Source: Pseudacidovorax sp. NFM-22
GTDB taxonomy: Bacteria > Pseudomonadota > Gammaproteobacteria > Burkholderiales > Burkholderiaceae_C
Length of the DNA stretch: 64,000 nt
Direction of reading: 5' to 3'
Assembly: GCF_021401245.1 (NCBI RefSeq)
Contig: NZ_JACBFY010000001.1
Coordinates: 868,001-932,000 of the forward strand
Shown: positions 1 to 8,406 of the stretch, piece by piece
How positions within the stretch are numbered: position 1 is the stretch's first letter
Layout of the letters: every line of letters starts with the position of its first letter
Position numbers and translations under genes: made by a program
The notes under the pieces: generated by a model
What the model was told of the DNA's origin: nothing
What the model saw: only the letters and a program-made list of their open reading frames with translations
Databases searched by the model: none

Positions 1-65
1 ACGGCAGCCGCCCGCCCCATCAGCCCAGGCGCCTTCCTGCGCCCAACGCCGGCTGCGAGGCGGGT

Positions 66-962
66 CTATTCGGCCGCAGCCAGGAACGGCATCACCCGCG
101 CCAGCAGCGCCTCGGGCGCTTCTTCGGCGATGTAGTGGCCGCAGGGCAGCGGGCCGCCCTGCACATCCAGCGCCACGCGCTGCCATTCAGCCAGGGGCTG
201 GAAGCAGCGGTGCACCACGCCCTCCTCGCCCCACAGCGCGAGCAGCGGCATCGTGAGCTTGCGGCCGGCCTCGCGGTCGGCCCGGTCGTGCTGCAGGTCG
301 ATGGTGGCCGCCGCGCGGTAGTCCTCGCAGGTGGCATGCGCGGCGCCGGGCAGTGCGATGCAGCGCTGGTACTCGGCCAGGGCGCGCGGGTCGAAGGGGG
401 CCAGGCCGGCGCTGCGTTTGCCCATCAGGTCGGTGATGTAGCGGGCCGGGTCGGCCTCGATCAGTCGCTCGGGCAGCGGCGCCGGCTGGATCAGGAAGAA
501 CCAGTGCCAGTAGGCGCGCGCGAAGGCCTCGTTGGTCTGCTCGTACATGGCGAGCGTGGGCGCAATGTCCAGCGTCACCAGGCGACGCACGGCCTGCGCA
601 TGGTCCATGGCCAGCCGGTGGGCCACGCGGGCGCCACGGTCATGCGCGAGGACGAGGAAGCGCTCGAAGCCCAGCGTGCGCATCAGCGTCACCTGGTCCT
701 GCGCCATGGCGCGCTTGGCGTAGTTGGCGTGGTCGGGCAGACCGGCGGGCTTGGAGGAGTCGCCATAGCCGCGGATGTCGGCAGCGACCAGGGTGTAGTG
801 CTGCGCCAGCGTGGGCGCCACCTTGTGCCAGATGGCGCGGGTCTGCGGATGGCCGTGCAGCAGCAGCAGCGGGGGGCCGGAGCCGCCGATGGTGGCGGCG
901 ATCTCGATGCCGTCGCCGACGTCGACGCGGCGTTCTTCGAATCCGGGAAAGAGCGGGGTCAT
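66..962 (-). CDS. alpha/beta hydrolase, haloacetate dehalogenase-like
   Basis: 298-aa alpha/beta-hydrolase of the fluoroacetate/haloacetate dehalogenase type, which hydrolyses a C-halogen bond through an Asp nucleophile. The sequence shows the oxyanion-hole HGHPQ segment (36-40), the nucleophile elbow HDRGAR with D108 and the carboxylate-binding pair R109 and R112, a WHW motif (152-154) matching the halide-pocket His/Trp, and the base H276 in GHYIAEE. These match the residue set known for the family. An AGGAGA Shine-Dalgarno lies 8 bases before the ATG. It is the last gene of a minus-strand catabolic operon. Its real substrate may instead be an ester or epoxide; the halide-pocket residues favour dehalogenation. 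Confidence 0.82.
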   Translation of the reverse strand: MTPLFPGFEERRVDVGDGIEIAATIGGSGPPLLLLHGHPQTRAIWHKVAPTLAQHYTLVAADIRGYGDSSKPAGLPDHANYAKRAMAQDQVTLMRTLGFERFLVLAHDRGARVAHRLAMDHAQAVRRLVTLDIAPTLAMYEQTNEAFARAYWHWFFLIQPAPLPERLIEADPARYITDLMGKRSAGLAPFDPRALAEYQRCIALPGAAHATCEDYRAAATIDLQHDRADREAGRKLTMPLLALWGEEGVVHRCFQPLAEWQRVALDVQGGPLPCGHYIAEEAPEALLARVMPFLAAAE

Positions 963-1023
963 GCAGGGAGTCTCCTAGGGACAGCCCTGCATGGTAGGCG
1001 CGCGCCCCGCGGCGCGCACCGGG

Positions 1024-1239
1024 TCAGCGGTAGCGCGGATCGTTGGGGCGCGCGTCGTAGCGGTTGGGCACGCCGTCGCCATCGCGGTCACGGTCGTAGC
1101 GGTTGGGCATGCCATCGCGGTCCCGGTCGCGGTAGGCGCCTGGGGGCGGTCCCGAGGGCGGAGGCGGTGGAGGCGCGACGATGCAGCCCGTCAGGGTGAC
1201 GGCCAGCAGGCCGAGCAGCAGGGGTGTCTTGATCTTCAT
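1024..1239 (-). CDS. small lipoprotein with Asp-rich tail
   Basis: 71-aa predicted lipoprotein. The N-terminus MKIKTPLLLGLLAVTLTGC ends in an LTGC lipobox, so C19 would be acylated and the protein anchored to the membrane. A PPPPPP spacer follows, then a tail built of RDRDRDG and DRDGDGVPNRYD units that resemble Asp-rich calcium-binding loops (thrombospondin type 3-like). A good AAGGAG ribosome-binding site precedes the ATG. It sits between the racemase and hydrolase genes on the same strand but has no obvious link to their chemistry. Function unknown. Confidence 0.75.
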   Translation of the reverse strand: MKIKTPLLLGLLAVTLTGCIVAPPPPPPSGPPPGAYRDRDRDGMPNRYDRDRDGDGVPNRYDARPNDPRYR

Positions 1240-1330
1240 GGGGAGGCTCCTTGCGGCGATGCCGCTGGCGGCAGCCTGCCGCCGAGCCCCCAGCCGGTCT
1301 GTCGGACGCCGCCGTCCGCGCCCGGCTGGC

Positions 1331-2107
1331 TCAGGCCGACGCGCTGCGGGCCTGCGCCGCCTCGAGCAGCGCGGCAAGCGCCGGCGGCAGGCCCTGGTGC
1401 GGCTTGACCGGCGGCGGCGCCATGCTGCCGCGCCGGGCCGTGCCCGGCTGCAGGCCGTGCAGCATCTCGGCCTGCCGCACGGCGCTGGAGACACCGTCGA
1501 CCACCGGCACCGGCAGGCGCCCGGCCAGCTGGCGCGCCAGCCCCGCCAGCGGCGCGCCGGCCAGGATCAGCACATCGGCACCATCCTCGGCCACGGCCCG
1601 CTCGCACAGGGAGAGCAGCGCCTCGGTGTGGTCTTCCTGGATGCCGTCGATGCGCGCCAGCGGCCGGTCGAGCGCGCGGATGCTGGCCAGCCGGCCTTCC
1701 AGCCCGTTGGCCTGCACCACCTCGCGGTACCAGGCCTGGATGCGCTGCGAGATGGCGATGATCGAGAAGCGCGGCCCCAGCAGGCACGCACTCGCCAGGG
1801 CCGATTCGGTGAGGCCCAGCACCGGCATGGGCAGCACCTCGCGCAGGGCCGCGAGGCCCGGGTCGCCGAAGGCGGCGACGATCACCGCGTCGTGGCCCGC
1901 CGCATGCTCGGCCGCGACGTTGGCCGCCGCATAGGCGCCGACCATGGCCTCGAAGCGGGTCTCGATGTAGGCCACGCCGAAGGGCGCGGTGCGCAGCGTG
2001 AGTTCGGTGCCGGCGCTGGCGCTGCGCGCCGCCTCGCTGCCGATGAGGGCCGTGACGCTGTCGGAGATATTGGGGTTGATGACGAGGATGCGCATGGGGC
2101 CGATCAT
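1331..2107 (-). CDS. Asp/Glu/hydantoin racemase family protein (catalytic Cys absent)
   Basis: 258-aa member of the hydantoin racemase (HyuE-like) family, which normally epimerises 5-substituted hydantoins so that a stereospecific hydantoinase can use both isomers. INPN near the N-terminus and AFGDPGL (79-85) are clear family signatures. In characterised members two cysteines act as acid and base, one just before FGDPGL and one in a GCAGM-like motif; here these positions are A79 and G184 (LAGAPLAGL). The start codon overlaps the hydantoinase stop as ATGA, which suggests translational coupling and supports this start over an internal Met at residue 5. It may be a non-racemase paralogue or a pseudoenzyme. 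Confidence 0.8.
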   Translation of the reverse strand: MIGPMRILVINPNISDSVTALIGSEAARSASAGTELTLRTAPFGVAYIETRFEAMVGAYAAANVAAEHAAGHDAVIVAAFGDPGLAALREVLPMPVLGLTESALASACLLGPRFSIIAISQRIQAWYREVVQANGLEGRLASIRALDRPLARIDGIQEDHTEALLSLCERAVAEDGADVLILAGAPLAGLARQLAGRLPVPVVDGVSSAVRQAEMLHGLQPGTARRGSMAPPPVKPHQGLPPALAALLEAAQARSASA

Positions 2108-3522
2108 CCGCGGCGGCGCGGCACCAGCGTGGGCGTGCCGCAGTGCAGGAAGCGCCCTGCGCCCTGGCGGCCGCTGAAGTCCTTGCCGTCCCAGACCACC
2201 TCGCCGCGCGACAGCGTCATGCCGGGCCAGGCCGTCAGGTGCATGCCTTCATACGGCGTGTAGTCGACGTCGTGGTGCAGTTGGGCATTGGTCAGCACGA
2301 ACTCGCGCTCGTCCCAGATCACGAGGTCGGCATCGGCGCCCACCGCCAGGCTGCCCTTGCGCGGATGCAGGCCGTAGGCCTTGGCCGGGTTGGTGGACGT
2401 CAGCTCGACGAACTTCTGCGGCGTGATGCGCCCGGCCATCACGCCTTCGGACCACAGCAGCGCCATGCGCGTCTCGATGCCCGGGATGCCGTTGGGAATG
2501 TGGCGGAAGCCCACCTCCTCCCCACCCGGCTTCTTGCCCTCCGTGCCGTCGAACGTGTAGGGCGCGTGGTCGGACGAGAACACGGTGAACAGGCCATCGG
2601 CGAGGCCGTTCCAGATCACCTGCTGGTTGCTCTTGTCGCGCGGCGGCGGGCTGCAGACGCACTTGGCGCCGTGGTAGCTGTCGTCGATGCCCAGGTCCTC
2701 GGCGGTGAGGAAGAGGTACTGCGGGCAGGTCTCGGCGAAGACGTTCAGCCCGTGGGCGCGGGCCCAGCGGATCTGCTCCACCGCCTCGCGTCCGGAGACG
2801 TGCACGATGAGGATGGGCACGTCCACCAGCTCCGACAGCGCGATGGCGCGGTGCGTGGCCTCGCGCTCCACCAGCATGGACCGCGCATGCGCATGCCAGC
2901 GCGGCGCGGTGCGGCCGGCGGCCTCCAGCCGCTTGCTGAGCCATTCGATGCAGTCGGCGTTCTCGGCATGGATCATGGCCATGGCGCCGTGCTCGCGCGC
3001 CACCGACAGCACGTCCAGGATCTGGCCGTCGTCCAGCTTCAGGCTGTCGTAGGTCATGTAGATCTTGAACGAGGTGTAGCCCTCGCGGATCAGCGCGGGC
3101 AGCTCTTCCTCCAGCACCTTCGGCGTGGGGTCGCTCACGATCAGGTGGAAGCTGTAGTCCACATGCGCCTTGCCTTCGGCGCGCTGGTGGTAGTCGGCCA
3201 CCGCCTCGCGCAGCGACTGGCCCTTGTGCTGCAGCGCGAAGGGAATGACGGTGGTGGTGCCGCCGCAGGCCGCCGAGCGCGTGCCGGTGTCGAAGTCGTC
3301 GGCCATCACCACCGGCGGCGGCTCGGGCTGGTCGAGGTGGCAGTGGGCGTCGACGCCGCCGGGCGTCACATGGCGGCCGGCCGCGTCGATCTCGCGCGCG
3401 CCGGCGGCGAGGCCCTGGCCCAGTTGCACGATGCGGCCGTCCTTCACGGCGATGTCGCAGTCGAAGATGTCGCTGGCCGTGACGGCGCGGGCGTTGCGGA
3501 TGACGAGGTCGAAGGCGGACAT
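2104..3522 (-). CDS. hydA: D-hydantoinase / dihydropyrimidinase
   Basis: 472-aa cyclic amidohydrolase that opens dihydropyrimidine or 5-substituted hydantoin rings to N-carbamoyl amino acids. All metal ligands are visible: H60 and H62 (DAHCHLDQP), the carbamylated lysine K153 (FKIYMTYD), H185 (IHAENAD), H241 (VHVSG) and D318 (SSDHAPY). The length is normal for bacterial hydantoinases. The start was set at MSAFDLVIRNA because an N-terminal beta-strand of this kind begins the family; the reading frame stays open upstream but reads as low-complexity antisense of the SDR gene. It is followed by the racemase homologue with a 4-bp overlap and preceded by an SDR gene 28 bp away. Allantoinase-like activity is less likely. 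Confidence 0.9.
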   Translation of the reverse strand: MSAFDLVIRNARAVTASDIFDCDIAVKDGRIVQLGQGLAAGAREIDAAGRHVTPGGVDAHCHLDQPEPPPVVMADDFDTGTRSAACGGTTTVIPFALQHKGQSLREAVADYHQRAEGKAHVDYSFHLIVSDPTPKVLEEELPALIREGYTSFKIYMTYDSLKLDDGQILDVLSVAREHGAMAMIHAENADCIEWLSKRLEAAGRTAPRWHAHARSMLVEREATHRAIALSELVDVPILIVHVSGREAVEQIRWARAHGLNVFAETCPQYLFLTAEDLGIDDSYHGAKCVCSPPPRDKSNQQVIWNGLADGLFTVFSSDHAPYTFDGTEGKKPGGEEVGFRHIPNGIPGIETRMALLWSEGVMAGRITPQKFVELTSTNPAKAYGLHPRKGSLAVGADADLVIWDEREFVLTNAQLHHDVDYTPYEGMHLTAWPGMTLSRGEVVWDGKDFSGRQGAGRFLHCGTPTLVPRRRG

Positions 3523-3550
3523 GGGATTCGTGTTCAAGAAAAGAGAAGGG

Positions 3551-4339
3551 TCAGGCGGCCATCCAGCCACCGTCGACCATGAGTTCGACGCCGGTGATGA
3601 AGCGCGCCTCGGAACTGGCCAGAAACAGCACCGCCTCGGCCACGTCCTCGGGCCGGCCCAGGCGCGGCCAGGGCGTGCGGCGGATGGCGCGCTCCATGAC
3701 CACGGGGTCGAGGGCGCGGCCGCCCTGCCCCGTCTGGATCTTGCCGGGCGCCACGGCGTTGCAGGCGATCTGCTCCGCGGCATAGTCGGCCGCCACCTGC
3801 CGTGTCATGTAGCCGATGCCGGCCTTGGTGACGCCGTAGCCCAGGTCGCCGGGCGCGGCGATCAGGCCGTGCTGCGACGACAGGTTGACGATGCGGCCGC
3901 GCACCTCGTCCACCACGGCCTGCGTGCGCATCTGCCGCACGGCGGCGCGGCTGGCGCGGAAGACGCCGCCGAGGTTGACGTCGAGCAGGCGCTGCCAGTC
4001 GGCGTCCTCCATGTCGGCCAAGGGCCGCGCGTGGCGGATGCAGGCGTTGTTGACCAGCACGTCGAGCCGGCCCTGCCAGCGCACGGCTTCGGCCACCAGG
4101 GCATCGACCTGCTCGGTGCGGCTCACGTCGCAATGGACGAAGCGGGCCTGCCCGCCTTCGGCCTCGATGGCCGCGAGCGTGGGCTCGCCACCTTCGATGG
4201 GCTGCGGGGTGATGTCGGCGACGACCACGAAGGCGCCTTCGGCGGCCAGGCGGCGCGCGATGGCACGGCCGATGCCCGAGGCGGCGCCGGTGACGATGCA
4301 GCATCGGCCGGCCATGCGGCGGGTGGGATTGGGGGTCAT
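3551..4339 (-). CDS. SDR family NAD(P)-dependent oxidoreductase
   Basis: 262-aa classical short-chain dehydrogenase/reductase. It has the cofactor motif TGAASGIG (17-24), a D41 in VVVADI at the end of the second strand (Asp there usually means NAD preference), NNAC (97-100), the catalytic Ser in NLSSQHG (152-158), and Y168/K172 in YGVTKAG. A C-terminal FITGVELMVDGGW is typical of 3-oxoacyl-reductase-like or sugar dehydrogenases. Its place in the operon between the epimerase-like gene and the hydantoinase suggests it oxidises or reduces a carbonyl on the imported compound. The substrate cannot be read from the sequence. Confidence 0.88.
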   Translation of the reverse strand: MTPNPTRRMAGRCCIVTGAASGIGRAIARRLAAEGAFVVVADITPQPIEGGEPTLAAIEAEGGQARFVHCDVSRTEQVDALVAEAVRWQGRLDVLVNNACIRHARPLADMEDADWQRLLDVNLGGVFRASRAAVRQMRTQAVVDEVRGRIVNLSSQHGLIAAPGDLGYGVTKAGIGYMTRQVAADYAAEQIACNAVAPGKIQTGQGGRALDPVVMERAIRRTPWPRLGRPEDVAEAVLFLASSEARFITGVELMVDGGWMAA

Positions 4340-4393
4340 GTCGATGCGCCCTGCCGCTGCGCGCAGGGACGCGAACGGCGGCGGTGTGGGTTG

Positions 4394-4516
4394 GCGCCCT
4401 CTCCCCTCGCGGGAGAGGGCTGGGGAGAGGGGGCGGCGGCCTGGGCCAGGCGTGGGGCTGTGGTGGCGCGGGCGCCCCCTCTCCCCAACCCCTCTCCCGC
4501 GAGGGGAGAGGGGCTC
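4394..4516 (+). repeat. REP/BIME-like inverted pair of CCCTCTCCC elements (copy 1)
   Basis: Two inverted copies of a ~40-bp element (about 4394-4434 and 4472-4513). Each carries an internal CCCTCTCCCC/GGGAGAGGG hairpin followed by GGGGAGAGGGGGCG, with about 35 bp between copies. The same paired arrangement recurs at 31051-31172 and 63731-63848, always between genes, so this is a dispersed intergenic family. It fills the 207-bp gap between the epimerase-like and SDR genes. Strand is nominal, since the unit is symmetrical. Confidence 0.85.
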
Positions 4517-4546
4517 GGGCCGCCACTGCGCATGGAGGACGCGTGC

Positions 4547-5557
4547 TCAGGCATGGGCAGGCTCCGCGCTGCGCTGCAGCCAGGCCAGGAAGTCGGCACC
4601 GGCGTGCGCCAGGTCGTAGCGCGGCACGAAGCCGGTGTCCCGGCGCAGGGCCATGATGTCCATGCTGGCCCGGTCGTAGTCGGCGTAGGCGTCGACGTTG
4701 GCCGTCTCGCCCTCGCCGGCGATGGCCCAGTCGGCGCCCTCGAAGCCCGGCTGCGTGGTCAGCCACGCGCACCAATCGGCCATCGACCATTCGAAGCCGG
4801 CGGCCAGGTTGTAGATGGGCTGCGTCGGCGCATCGGCATCGAGCAGCGCCGTGATCGCGGCGGCCGCATCACGCACGTAGAGCCAGTCGCGCCGCAATGC
4901 GCGCGGCAACCGCACCGGCTGGCCGGCGCGAAGAAGACGCAGGGCCTGCAAGGGCGCGCTGGGCGTGTCGCGCACGCCGGTGTCGCGCTCCCAGGGACCG
5001 AAGCAGGTGCCCAGACGGCCGATGCGCAGGTCTACGCCCAGCAGCCCGGCCAGTCGCCGCGCGGCCGCCTCGGCCGCCACCTTGGAGATGCCGTACAGCC
5101 CCTCGGGCTGCAGCGGTGTATCGGTCTCGTGCAGCAGGCCGGGCAGCCGGCCGCTGGCGCCATAGGCCGAGCCCGAGCTGGCCAGCAGCACCCGCTGAAC
5201 GCCATGCGCGGACGCCAGGCGCAGCGCCGTGGTCACGGCCACCAGGTTGACGGCGAAGATGCCTTCGGGCGCGCGGCGCTCGCGCTCGGCCGCCGCGGTC
5301 ACGGCCGCCAGCAGCACCAGGCGATGCGGCCGGTGCTGGGCCAGTGCGGCTTCCAGCGCTGCGGCATCGCCCACGTCGCCCCGCAAGGCGATGAAGCGCC
5401 CGGGCAGTGCTGCCAGCGCGCGCTGCGCCGCCTCGGGCAGTGGCGCCGCGTCCCAGCCGACCACCGTCTCGCCGCGGGCCAGCAGGTGCTCCACCAGCGC
5501 CAGGCCGACGAAGCCCGCAGCGCCGGTGATGAAGGTGACCGATGCAGCCTCAGCCAT
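4547..5557 (-). CDS. NAD-dependent epimerase/dehydratase family protein
   Basis: 336-aa extended-type SDR (nucleotide-sugar epimerase superfamily). The glycine motif TGAAGFVG lies at residues 11-18 and the catalytic dyad in YGISKVAAE, with SSGSAYG before it. A RRDWLYVRDAAAAI segment is typical of family members that bind an extended substrate. The first 8 bp overlap the end of the upstream ABC ATPase gene, so it is part of the importer operon. In a catabolic operon with a transporter it more likely acts as a small-molecule dehydrogenase (compare denD-like or uronate dehydrogenases) than in cell-wall sugar synthesis. Exact substrate unknown. Confidence 0.85.
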   Translation of the reverse strand: MAEAASVTFITGAAGFVGLALVEHLLARGETVVGWDAAPLPEAAQRALAALPGRFIALRGDVGDAAALEAALAQHRPHRLVLLAAVTAAAERERRAPEGIFAVNLVAVTTALRLASAHGVQRVLLASSGSAYGASGRLPGLLHETDTPLQPEGLYGISKVAAEAAARRLAGLLGVDLRIGRLGTCFGPWERDTGVRDTPSAPLQALRLLRAGQPVRLPRALRRDWLYVRDAAAAITALLDADAPTQPIYNLAAGFEWSMADWCAWLTTQPGFEGADWAIAGEGETANVDAYADYDRASMDIMALRRDTGFVPRYDLAHAGADFLAWLQRSAEPAHA

Positions 5558-6335
5558 GTGCGGCAGCGGTGGGCGTCACGACCCCTTCAGGCCGCAGCAG
5601 CTGCAGGATGTGGCGCTTGTAGTCGTTGAAGCGCGGACTGGTGGAATCGCGCGGGCGCGGCAGGTCGACCTCGATCAGCTCGCGGATGCGACCCGGCCGC
5701 GCCGACATCACGGCGATGTGCGTGCCCAGCGCCAGCGATTCCTCGATGCCGTGCGTGACGAACACGATGGTGCTCTGGCTGTCGCGCCAGATGCGCACCA
5801 GCTCGGCATGCATGTCCATCTTGGTCTGCTCGTCCAGCGCGCCGAAGGGCTCGTCCATCAGGATCACCTCGGGGTTCATCAGCAGCGCCCGGGCGATGCC
5901 CACACGCTGGTTCATGCCGCCCGAGAGCTCGCTGGGAAAGTGGTTCTCGAAGCCGCGCAGCCCCACCATGTCGATGAAGTGCTGCGCCTTCTTGCGCCGC
6001 TCGGCCTTGGGCAGGCCGCGCATGGTGAGGTGGAAAGCCACGTTCTCCCACACCGGCAGCCAGGGCATCAGCGTGGGCTGCTGGAAGACCACGCCGCGGT
6101 CCACGCCCGGTGCCGTCACCGGCCGGCCGCCCACGGCCACCACGCCACGCGTGGGATGGTCGAAGCCCGCGATCATGTTCAAGAGCGTGGACTTGCCGCA
6201 GCCGCTCGGCCCCAGCAGGCACAGGAACTCGTTACGGCCCACGCTGAGGCTCACGTCGTCCAGCGCCTTGACGGCGCTGCCGCGGCGCGGGTCCTCGAAA
6301 TGGCGCGAGACGTTCTGGATGGTGATGAGGCTCAT
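5550..6335 (-). CDS. ABC transporter ATP-binding protein (NitT/TauT type)
   Basis: 261-aa nucleotide-binding subunit of the nitrate/sulfonate/taurine importer family. Walker A is GPSGCGKST, the signature is LSGGMNQRVGIARAL, Walker B is VILMDEPFGALDEQ, and the H-loop is VFVTHGIEES. It would work as a dimer on the cytoplasmic face of the permease encoded 3 bp upstream. The stop codon lies inside the start of the epimerase-like gene, which implies coupled translation. The partner binding protein is encoded at 7230-8237. Confidence 0.93.
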   Translation of the reverse strand: MSLITIQNVSRHFEDPRRGSAVKALDDVSLSVGRNEFLCLLGPSGCGKSTLLNMIAGFDHPTRGVVAVGGRPVTAPGVDRGVVFQQPTLMPWLPVWENVAFHLTMRGLPKAERRKKAQHFIDMVGLRGFENHFPSELSGGMNQRVGIARALLMNPEVILMDEPFGALDEQTKMDMHAELVRIWRDSQSTIVFVTHGIEESLALGTHIAVMSARPGRIRELIEVDLPRPRDSTSPRFNDYKRHILQLLRPEGVVTPTAAAHG

Positions 6336-6338
6336 GGG

Positions 6339-7211
6339 TCAGCCCTCCTTCGCTTGCAGGGTGGAGCCGCGCTGCCAGCGCAGCACGCGCGCCGACAGCA
6401 ACTTGATCAGCCAGTCGCTGCAGTAGCCCAGCAGGCCGATGCTGGCCATGGCGGCGATGACGATGTCGTAGCGCAGGAAGTAGTACGAATCCCAGAGCAC
6501 ATAGCCCACGCCGCTCTTGACGGCCACCATCTCGGCCGTGACGGTCAGCATCCAGGCCGAGCCGATGGCGATGCGCAGGCCCGAGAAGATGCTGGGCAGC
6601 GCCGCCGGGAACACGATGTGCCGCAGCAGCAGCCGCGGCGTGCCGCCGGCCATGGCGCCCGCGCGCAGCAGGTTGCGGTCGCAGGTCTTCACGCCATGGA
6701 TGGTCGATAGCAGCACCGGGAAGAAGGAGCCCAGGAACACCAGGAAGATGGCCGGCTTGTTGGCGATGCCGAACCAGATGATGGCCAACGGGATCCACGA
6801 GACCGGCGGAACCGGCCGCAGCACCTGCAGCAGCGGCTCGATGAGCTTCTCGATGGTGCGCGACCAGCCGATGGCCATGCCCAGGCCGATGCCCAGGGCC
6901 GCCGCCAGCGCGAAGCCGGCGGACACGCGGCCGGCGCTGGCCGCCACGTCGAAGATCCAGCGGCCCGAATAGGTCTGCGTGTTGCCGTCGGTGCCGATCA
7001 CCCAGTCGGCCCAGGCCACCAGCACCTGCGAGGGCGCCGGCAGCAGTGCGGGCGGCAGCACGCCCGAGCGGGAGAACAGCTCCCAGCCGATGAGCACCAG
7101 GGCCGGCACGATGGCGCGCTCGACGCGCCGGTACAGCCGCTTCCAGGCCGGCATCACGGCAGCCGGCGCCGGCGCGGCCGGCAGCGTGGTCGTGGAGGAG
7201 GAATCCGCCAT
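6339..7211 (-). CDS. ABC transporter permease (NitT/TauT type)
   Basis: 290-aa inner-membrane permease of the SsuC/TauC type with a TM helix near residues 35-50 and five or six more after residue 95. The cytoplasmic coupling loop has the form of an EAA motif (AGAMAGGTPRLLLRHIVFPAALPSIFSG, split over about residues 192-220), which docks to the ATPase. A central loop after the first helix contains a GTDGNTQTYSGRW stretch. It lies 18 bp downstream of the binding-protein gene and 3 bp upstream of the ATPase gene, so the three form one transcriptional unit. Confidence 0.92.
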   Translation of the reverse strand: MADSSSTTTLPAAPAPAAVMPAWKRLYRRVERAIVPALVLIGWELFSRSGVLPPALLPAPSQVLVAWADWVIGTDGNTQTYSGRWIFDVAASAGRVSAGFALAAALGIGLGMAIGWSRTIEKLIEPLLQVLRPVPPVSWIPLAIIWFGIANKPAIFLVFLGSFFPVLLSTIHGVKTCDRNLLRAGAMAGGTPRLLLRHIVFPAALPSIFSGLRIAIGSAWMLTVTAEMVAVKSGVGYVLWDSYYFLRYDIVIAAMASIGLLGYCSDWLIKLLSARVLRWQRGSTLQAKEG

Positions 7212-7229
7212 CGTCGTCGGCCCCTGCCC

Positions 7230-8237
7230 TCAGTAGCCCAGCTGCGACTTGGGCTTGCCCGTCGCGGCTTCGAGGAAGCGGTAGTCGATGTTCTTCTCGA
7301 CCGCCGCCGTCACGTCGGTGTTGATGTACTTGAGGTCGCGCATCATCTGCGCGATGGCCACGGCCGAGGCGCGGTGGATCTGGTAGTCCGGGTACAGGTT
7401 GGCGGCGGCGCCGGTGGCGATGGCCTTGTCCAGGCCGGTCACCTTCTGGATGGTGTCGATGAACAGGCCCTTGTCCTTGATCATCAGGTCGTTGACCTTG
7501 ACGATGGAGCGCACCGTCTCTTCCACGGCCTTGGGCTTGCTGGCGATCACGTCGGAGCGGGTGACGATCAGGTTGGTCAGCTTGCCGGCCGCCTGGTCAT
7601 AGGGATAGGTGAAGAACTTGGCGGCCTTCACTTCGCGGATCTGGGTGGCGAAGGGGTCGACCGAGCAGATCAGCTCCACCTCGCCGCGGCGCAGGGCCTG
7701 CACATGGTCCGACGGGTTGGGGATGTTGATGAACTGGACGTCCTTGTTGATGTCGATGCCCTGCTTGGCGAAGGCGCCGCGCATGTGGATGTCCTGCGCA
7801 TTGCCGCGCGAGGCCGCCACGCGGAAGGGCTTGCCCTGGGCCTTGTACTCGGCGATGACCTTCTTCAGGCCCGCCCAGTCGTTCTCGGCCACGGGCACGT
7901 CGTTGCCCACCAGGATCTGCGAGCCGCCGTTGATCTGGCCCGAGATGGCGACCACGTCGAAGCCCTTGTCGAGCGCGGTGGCGTAGTGCAGGTAGGTGAC
8001 CTGGGCCACGTCGATGCTCTTGGACAGCAGGGCCGTCAGCACGTCGTTGCCGGTGTTGAAGCCGGTCGCTTCGAGCTTGACCTTGGCGGGGTCGGCGTTC
8101 TGCGGCGTGAGGGCCAGCGGCGTGCAGTGCGCGCACTTGGCGTAGCCGAGCTTGATGGCGTCCTGTGCCTGGCCGAGCAGCGGCGTCAGGGCGGCGGCGG
8201 CCACCAGGAGGGGAGCGATGAATTGGCGCATGGGCAT
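7230..8237 (-). CDS. ABC transporter substrate-binding protein (TauA/NMT1-like)
   Basis: 335-aa periplasmic binding protein. A signal peptide (MRQFIAPLLVAAAALTPLLG, then QAQ/DA) precedes a mature domain beginning IKLGYAKCAHCTPLAL. The repeated pattern of a small hydrophobic core followed by IDVAQVTYLHY and VAASRGNAQDIHM is that of taurine/nitrate-type binding proteins. Starts at 8231, 8237 and 8255 are all possible; the first two give a normal signal peptide. The CAHC pair directly after the first strand is unusual for this family and falls where ligand or a metal could bind. It heads the operon; the cargo is probably the ring compound opened by the hydantoinase, which is inference. Confidence 0.85.
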   Translation of the reverse strand: MPMRQFIAPLLVAAAALTPLLGQAQDAIKLGYAKCAHCTPLALTPQNADPAKVKLEATGFNTGNDVLTALLSKSIDVAQVTYLHYATALDKGFDVVAISGQINGGSQILVGNDVPVAENDWAGLKKVIAEYKAQGKPFRVAASRGNAQDIHMRGAFAKQGIDINKDVQFINIPNPSDHVQALRRGEVELICSVDPFATQIREVKAAKFFTYPYDQAAGKLTNLIVTRSDVIASKPKAVEETVRSIVKVNDLMIKDKGLFIDTIQKVTGLDKAIATGAAANLYPDYQIHRASAVAIAQMMRDLKYINTDVTAAVEKNIDYRFLEAATGKPKSQLGY

Positions 8238-8307
8238 TCCCGGAAGGTTGAACAACAGGACCGGCGCGAAACCGGATGCGTGCCTTCAAGCAATGGGCGT
8301 GCCACTT

Positions 8308-8406
8308 TGTATCCAATCCATTGAGCACGTGAATGCACTCTTTTCTCTGATCGCAGGAAGCCTCTCGAAGAAATAGAGGTTCAAGTGCACATCAGGATTG
8401 GATACA
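8308..8406 (-). promoter_or_regulatory. paired 12-bp inverted operator candidate upstream of the catabolic operon
   Basis: TGTATCCAATCC at 8308-8319 is matched by its exact reverse complement GGATTGGATACA at 8395-8406, 75 bp apart. The pair lies in the region immediately before the importer operon, where the promoter should be. The half-sites resemble GntR-family operators (TTGTATnnAA type). Two well-spaced sites would allow DNA looping or binding on both sides of the polymerase. No regulator gene lies nearby in the window. The perfect match is seen directly; the function is inferred. Confidence 0.5.

Noticed and set aside
3523-3783. 87-codon N-terminal extension of the hydantoinase
   Set aside because: Arg/Pro/Trp-rich antisense-like sequence overlapping the SDR gene; the family begins at MSAFDLVIRNA.
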